A stretch of DNA of 43,405 nucleotides from JAQGMV01 sp035525455 (GTDB lineage: Bacteria > Pseudomonadota > Gammaproteobacteria > Burkholderiales > SG8-41). Below, one piece after another: positions 40,496-43,405 of the stretch. The notes beneath the pieces are model-generated. The model saw only the letters and a program-made list of their open reading frames with translations. It searched no databases and had not been told where the DNA came from. Numbering within the stretch: the first letter of the stretch is position 1; each line of letters starts with the position of its first letter. The stretch lies in NCBI GenBank assembly GCA_035525455.1, contig DATLEF010000157.1, forward strand, positions 1 through 43,405, in the 5' to 3' direction. The position numbers and the translations under genes are program-made.

Positions 40496-40537
40496 GGCCC
40501 GCGCTTCCCGCTGCGTCACGCGCCAGTCTTTCTACAC

Positions 40538-42340
40538 ATGCCCGACCCTGCTGAAATCGTCGCCGGTCTACCGCATCTGCCCGGTGTGTACCGCATGCTG
40601 AACGCGGCAGGCGAGGTGCTGTACGTCGGTAAGGCGCTGGATTTGCGCAAGCGCGTCGCGTCCTATTTTCAGAAAACGGCCGGACAATCGCCGCGCACGC
40701 AGATCATGGTCGGACAGGTGGCGGGCGTGGAGACGACAGTGACGCGCTCCGAAGGCGAGGCGTTGCTACTCGAAAACAACCTGATCAAGGCGCTCACGCC
40801 GCGCTATAACATTCTTTTTCGTGACGACAAGTCCTATCCGTATCTCGTCGTCAGCGGACATGCGTTTCCACGACTGGGATTTCACCGCGGCGCGCTCGAT
40901 ACGCGACACCGGTATTACGGACCGTTCCCCGGTGCGGGTGCAGTACGCGAGAGCATACAACTCATGCAGAAAGTGTTTCGCATCCGAACGTGCGAAGACA
41001 CAGTGTTCAGCAACCGCTCGCGGCCCTGTCTGCTGCATCAGATCAGGCGCTGCACGGCCCCCTGCGTCGGGCTCGTGAGCACCGAAGCCTATGCGCAGGA
41101 CGTGGAGAGCGCGGAGCTTTTCCTGTCGGGCAAGGAAGACGAAGTCATGCAACGCCTCGAAGGGCGCATGCACTCTGCGGCGGAGCGTACGGACTACGAA
41201 GAGGCGGCCGTGCTGCGTGACCAGGTCACGGCGCTGCGCCGGGTGCGGGAGAAACAGTTCGTGGAGGATGACTCGGGCAGGGACGCCGACGTCGTCGCAT
41301 GCGGCCGCATAGGCGGCGTCACCTGCGTGAATCTGGTGATGATACGCGGCGGCCATCACCTGGGTGACAAGAATTTCTTTCCGCGCAATGCCGAAGAGTG
41401 GAGCGAGAACGAAGTCCTCGAAGCGTTTCTCGCGCAGCATTACTTGCGCCACGCCATTCCCCGGCAGATCATCGTCGGCGCGCGTTTCGACACGCAGGCT
41501 TTCGAGGAGGCGCTCAGTACGCAGGCCGGCCACAAAGTGCACATCAACATGAATGCGACCGGTGCGCGGCGCGTGTGGCTCGAGATGGCATTGAAGAACG
41601 CTCAGCTGGGCGCCGAGCAGGCAGTGAGCTCCCACTCGACGCAGGAAGCGCGGCTCGCGGCGCTGCAGAAAGCCCTCGATCTCGGAGAATCGCTGCAGCG
41701 TATCGAGTGCTTCGACGTCAGTCATACGATGGGCGAAGCGACCGTGGCGTCGTGCGTCGTGTACGAGAAATCAGCGATGCAGAAAAGCGAGTACCGCCGT
41801 TACAACATGCGCAATGTCGAGCCGGGGGACGACTACGGCGCGATGCGCGAAGTGCTTTCGCGGCGTTATGGCAAAATCGTTGCGGAGGAGGGCAAGCTCC
41901 CCGACCTCGTGCTGATCGACGGCGGAAAAGGTCAGCTCGGCGTCGCTGTTGACGTGCTTGGCGAGCTCGGCCTGAGCGGCGTTCCACTCGCGGCGGTAGC
42001 CAAAGGTGAGGAGCGCAAACCCGGCCTCGAGCAGCTGTTTTTCCCAGGCCGCGCCGAGCCGCTGGTGTTGGGTCCCGAGCATCCGGCGCTGCACCTGGTG
42101 CAGCAGATACGCGACGAAGCGCATCGCTTCGCCATTACCGGTCATCGTGCCCGGCGTGCAAAGGCGCGTTCCACTTCGCCGCTCGAATCGATTTCGGGCA
42201 TCGGCGCGACCCGCAGGCAGCGGCTGCTGTCGCGCTTCGGCGGTTTGCGCGGGCTGCTCGCCGCCAGCATCGACGACCTCGCGCAAGTCGACGGCATCAG
42301 CCGCTCGCTCGCCGAGAAGATCTACCAGGAGCTGCACTGA
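40538..42340 (+). CDS. uvrC: UvrC, excinuclease ABC subunit C
   Basis: UvrC makes both incisions around a DNA lesion in nucleotide excision repair. The 600-residue product has an N-terminal GIY-YIG nuclease (PGVYRMLNAAGEVLYVGKALDLRKRV), then EGEALLLENNLIK. A cysteine-bearing segment RPCLLHQIRRCTAPC follows, then the UVR motif (TDYEEAAVLRDQVTALRRV, about 210-240). The C-terminal half has an RNase H-like nuclease (IECFDVSHTMGEATVASCVV; LVLIDGGKGQL) and ends in helix-hairpin-helix motifs. It abuts pgsA. The 42-bp gap before it (GGCCCGCGCTTCCCGCTGCG...) is GC-rich and may form a weak hairpin. Confidence 0.97.
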   Translation: MPDPAEIVAGLPHLPGVYRMLNAAGEVLYVGKALDLRKRVASYFQKTAGQSPRTQIMVGQVAGVETTVTRSEGEALLLENNLIKALTPRYNILFRDDKSYPYLVVSGHAFPRLGFHRGALDTRHRYYGPFPGAGAVRESIQLMQKVFRIRTCEDTVFSNRSRPCLLHQIRRCTAPCVGLVSTEAYAQDVESAELFLSGKEDEVMQRLEGRMHSAAERTDYEEAAVLRDQVTALRRVREKQFVEDDSGRDADVVACGRIGGVTCVNLVMIRGGHHLGDKNFFPRNAEEWSENEVLEAFLAQHYLRHAIPRQIIVGARFDTQAFEEALSTQAGHKVHINMNATGARRVWLEMALKNAQLGAEQAVSSHSTQEARLAALQKALDLGESLQRIECFDVSHTMGEATVASCVVYEKSAMQKSEYRRYNMRNVEPGDDYGAMREVLSRRYGKIVAEEGKLPDLVLIDGGKGQLGVAVDVLGELGLSGVPLAAVAKGEERKPGLEQLFFPGRAEPLVLGPEHPALHLVQQIRDEAHRFAITGHRARRAKARSTSPLESISGIGATRRQRLLSRFGGLRGLLAASIDDLAQVDGISRSLAEKIYQELH

Positions 42341-42907
42341 ATGCCTCTCAACGTTCCGAACCTGCTGACTTGGCTGCGCATCGTGCTGATCCCGCTTTTC
42401 GTCGGCATCTTTTACTTCGAGAAAAGCTGGGTGTCGGTTCCGAATCAGAACCTCGTGGCCACCGTCGTTTTTACCGCGGCGGCCGTGACCGACTGGCTAG
42501 ACGGGTGGCTTGCGCGCAGGCTCAACCAGACCTCCGCATTCGGCGCGTTCCTCGATCCCGTCGCCGACAAGCTGATGGTCGCCGCGGCGCTGATCATCCT
42601 CGTTCAGCTCTCGCGCGTGGACGCGATCATTGCGCTCGTCATCATCGGGCGGGAAATCGCGATATCGGCGCTGCGCGAATGGATGGCAAACATAGGGCAG
42701 GCGCGCAGCGTCGCCGTCTCGATGCTTGGAAAAATAAAGACGGTCTCGCAGATGGTCGCGATTCCGCTGCTCTTGTATCACGATACGCTCGGCACCTTCG
42801 ATCCCCAGCAATGGGGCACGTGGCTCATTTACGTGGCCGCGGTGCTGACCCTCGTATCCATGGGCTGGTATCTGAAGGTCTCACTTCCGCTTGCATGGAA
42901 GCAGTGA
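42341..42907 (+). CDS. pgsA: PgsA, CDP-diacylglycerol-glycerol-3-phosphate 3-phosphatidyltransferase
   Basis: PgsA makes phosphatidylglycerol phosphate, the precursor of phosphatidylglycerol and cardiolipin. The 188-residue membrane protein starts MPLNVPNLLTWLRI. It carries the CDP-alcohol phosphotransferase motif D-x2-DG-x2-AR-x8-G-x3-D-x3-D (Asp51, Asp54, Asp72, Asp76). Several further hydrophobic segments follow. It begins directly after the uvrC stop. uvrC-pgsA followed by tRNA-Gly and tRNA-Cys is the same order as in E. coli (glyW-cysT-leuZ). Confidence 0.96.
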   Translation: MPLNVPNLLTWLRIVLIPLFVGIFYFEKSWVSVPNQNLVATVVFTAAAVTDWLDGWLARRLNQTSAFGAFLDPVADKLMVAAALIILVQLSRVDAIIALVIIGREIAISALREWMANIGQARSVAVSMLGKIKTVSQMVAIPLLLYHDTLGTFDPQQWGTWLIYVAAVLTLVSMGWYLKVSLPLAWKQ

Positions 42908-42964
42908 AAAAACAACGAGCCTCGGCCTAGGCGGAGCGACGGCGGCTATCGCACGCGCGGTCGG

Positions 42965-42993
42965 TTGCCGCGAAATCGGGGTTTACGTATAAT
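42965..42993 (+). promoter_or_regulatory. Sigma-70 promoter of the tRNA operon
   Basis: TTGCCG at 42965-42970, exactly 17 bp, then a perfect TATAAT at 42988-42993. Transcription would start near 43000, about six bases before tRNA-Gly. This is a strong housekeeping promoter in the right place for a stable RNA operon. Confidence 0.75.
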
Positions 42994-43005
42994 TCAACGC
43001 CTTAC

Positions 43006-43081
43006 GCGGGAGTAGCTCAGTTGGTAGAGCGCAACCTTGCCAAGGTTGAGGTCGAGAGTTCGAGACTCTTCTCCCGCTCCA
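43006..43081 (+). tRNA. tRNA-Gly (anticodon GCC)
   Basis: A 76-nt cloverleaf including CCA: acceptor stem GCGGGAG pairs with CTCCCGC, the D-arm holds AGCTCAGTTGGTAGAGC, and the anticodon stem CAACC/GGTTG encloses loop TTGCCAA with GCC at 43039-43041. The T-arm reads GAGAGTTCGAGACTCTT. The discriminator is T and the CCA end is encoded. It reads GGC and GGU glycine codons and corresponds to glyW by position after pgsA. Confidence 0.97.
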
Positions 43082-43092
43082 GATTCGATAAG

Positions 43093-43170
43093 ACGGCTTG
43101 TGTGCAAGGCGTTTTAGTGAAGGCGAACCTTTAGTTGCGCCGGAAATAAAACGCCCAAGCTACAAGCCGT
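43093..43170 (+). other. Large nested palindrome between tRNA-Gly and tRNA-Cys
   Basis: The outer arms ACGGCTTGT (43093-43101) and ACAAGCCGT (43162-43170) are perfectly complementary over 9 bp. The inner arms GGCGTTTTA (43108-43116) and TAAAACGCC (43147-43155) are also perfect over 9 bp. The loop between them has a further GGCG/CGCC pair. TTTTA follows the outer stem. The whole 107-bp spacer could fold into one long hairpin, acting as a processing site, a partial terminator or a repeat element. Confidence 0.7.
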
Positions 43171-43188
43171 TTTACGTTCAAGTCCACC

Positions 43189-43262
43189 GGCGGGGTGGCA
43201 GAGTGGTTATGCAGCGGCCTGCAAAGCCGTGGACGCCGGTTCGATTCCGACCCCCGCCTCCA
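43189..43262 (+). tRNA. tRNA-Cys (anticodon GCA)
   Basis: A 74-nt cloverleaf including CCA: acceptor GGCGGGG pairs with CCCCGCC, and the D-arm is GGCAGAGTGGTTATGC. The anticodon stem (GCGGC/GCCGT) encloses loop CTGCAAA with GCA at 43221-43223. The T-arm is CGCCGGTTCGATTCCGACC. The discriminator is T (U73), the known identity base of tRNA-Cys, and CCA is encoded. It matches cysT in the E. coli order. Confidence 0.97.
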
Positions 43263-43405
43263 GCGCACTTCCTTGTTGCGAATTTGGTGTCGAGCGGCTT
43301 ACATCGGGTATATTCACCCGCAAAGCCGAGCGGCGTGCACGCATTTCAGGTGGGCGCGAGGACGAGAAGCGCAACGCGAATCGTCCCGTATCAAAGCCGC
43401 CGAAT
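43263..43405. other. Unassigned right end of the window
   Basis: These 143 bp after tRNA-Cys hold no gene I can support. There is a small inverted repeat CGGGT/ACCCG (43305-43320) with TATATT at 43309 that could be a -10 box, but its -35 is poor. The tRNA-Leu that ends the E. coli operon is not present in this stretch. Confidence 0.4.

Noticed and set aside
40496..40537. A fourth copy of repeat family 1 before uvrC.
   Set aside because: It shares only a CGCTTCCCGCTGCG-like stretch and lacks the GCTTATGCG core and the TACGT ends.
42908..42964. A terminator after pgsA (GCCTCGGCCTAGGC).
   Set aside because: The possible stem is very short, has no loop of proper size and no U-run follows.
1..43405. 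CRISPR arrays, insertion sequences, prophage genes or toxin-antitoxin pairs.
   Set aside because: No regularly spaced identical repeats, transposase, integrase or phage motifs were seen on either strand. The repeats present are short intergenic palindromic units.

Overview
The window is chromosomal, GC-rich, densely packed and almost fully coding. It looks like a betaproteobacterium, judging by gene order and protein sequence: rseP-bamA-ompH-lpxD-fabZ-lpxA-lpxB, then a SpoU methyltransferase with divergent ppsR/ppsA; pyrG-kdsA-eno-ftsB; rpoE-rseA-rseB-mucD; lepA-lepB-DUF4845-rnc-era-recO-pdxJ-acpS-nagZ; and uvrC-pgsA followed by tRNA-Gly and tRNA-Cys. The genus cannot be named from the sequence alone. 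No insertion sequence, prophage or CRISPR array is visible, and no gap between genes exceeds about 235 bp.

Region 1 (1-7004) is the envelope biogenesis operon: the end of the RseP protease, the BamA outer-membrane insertase, the Skp/OmpH chaperone and the first lipid A enzymes (LpxD, FabZ, LpxA, LpxB). Region 2 (6964-10123) is an accessory module: a glycosyltransferase and an EgtB-like enzyme, transcribed divergently, that match the selenosugar synthase SenB and selenoneine synthase SenA. They sit where rnhB is usually found after lpxB, and no SenC/SelD-like gene is next to them. Region 3 (10156-13443) is PEP synthase and its regulatory kinase/phosphorylase.

Region 4 (13447-18665) starts with a tandem 59-bp repeat and a good sigma-70 promoter, then pyrG-kdsA-eno-ftsB-folD, mostly with overlapping stops and starts. 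Region 5 (18768-22323) is a monocistronic 1176-residue flavoprotein. It joins a GltD-like half (as in NfnB) to a PyrK-like half (as in NfnA) behind an unrecognised N-terminal domain. Region 6 (22356-27225) holds a tandem ~100-bp repeat, an omega-amino acid:pyruvate transaminase, a divergent CE4-fold deacetylase/amidohydrolase, and a compact two-gene osmoprotectant-type ABC transporter whose binding protein is fused to the permease.

Region 7 (27280-31326) is the envelope stress operon: sigma-E, anti-sigma RseA, RseB, the periplasmic protease MucD and a small glutaredoxin-like protein. The RseP gene at the left edge belongs to the same pathway, and BamA, Skp and the LPS genes are typical targets of it. 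Region 8 (31301-42907) is a long one-direction run beginning with lepA, whose start codon lies directly behind a perfect 9-bp terminator-like hairpin. It continues through lepB, DUF4845, rnc, era, recO, pdxJ, acpS, nagZ, a cation diffusion facilitator, a family 5-type uracil-DNA glycosylase, uvrC and pgsA. The window ends with a strong promoter, tRNA-Gly(GCC), a large palindromic spacer and tRNA-Cys(GCA).

The strongest candidates for new biology are the sen pair in the rnhB slot, the NfnAB-like fusion flavoprotein, two families of intergenic palindromic repeats, the lepA leader hairpin and the inter-tRNA palindrome. Start codons were chosen from family alignment remembered by eye, Shine-Dalgarno matches and overlap with the upstream gene. 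No database search was run.
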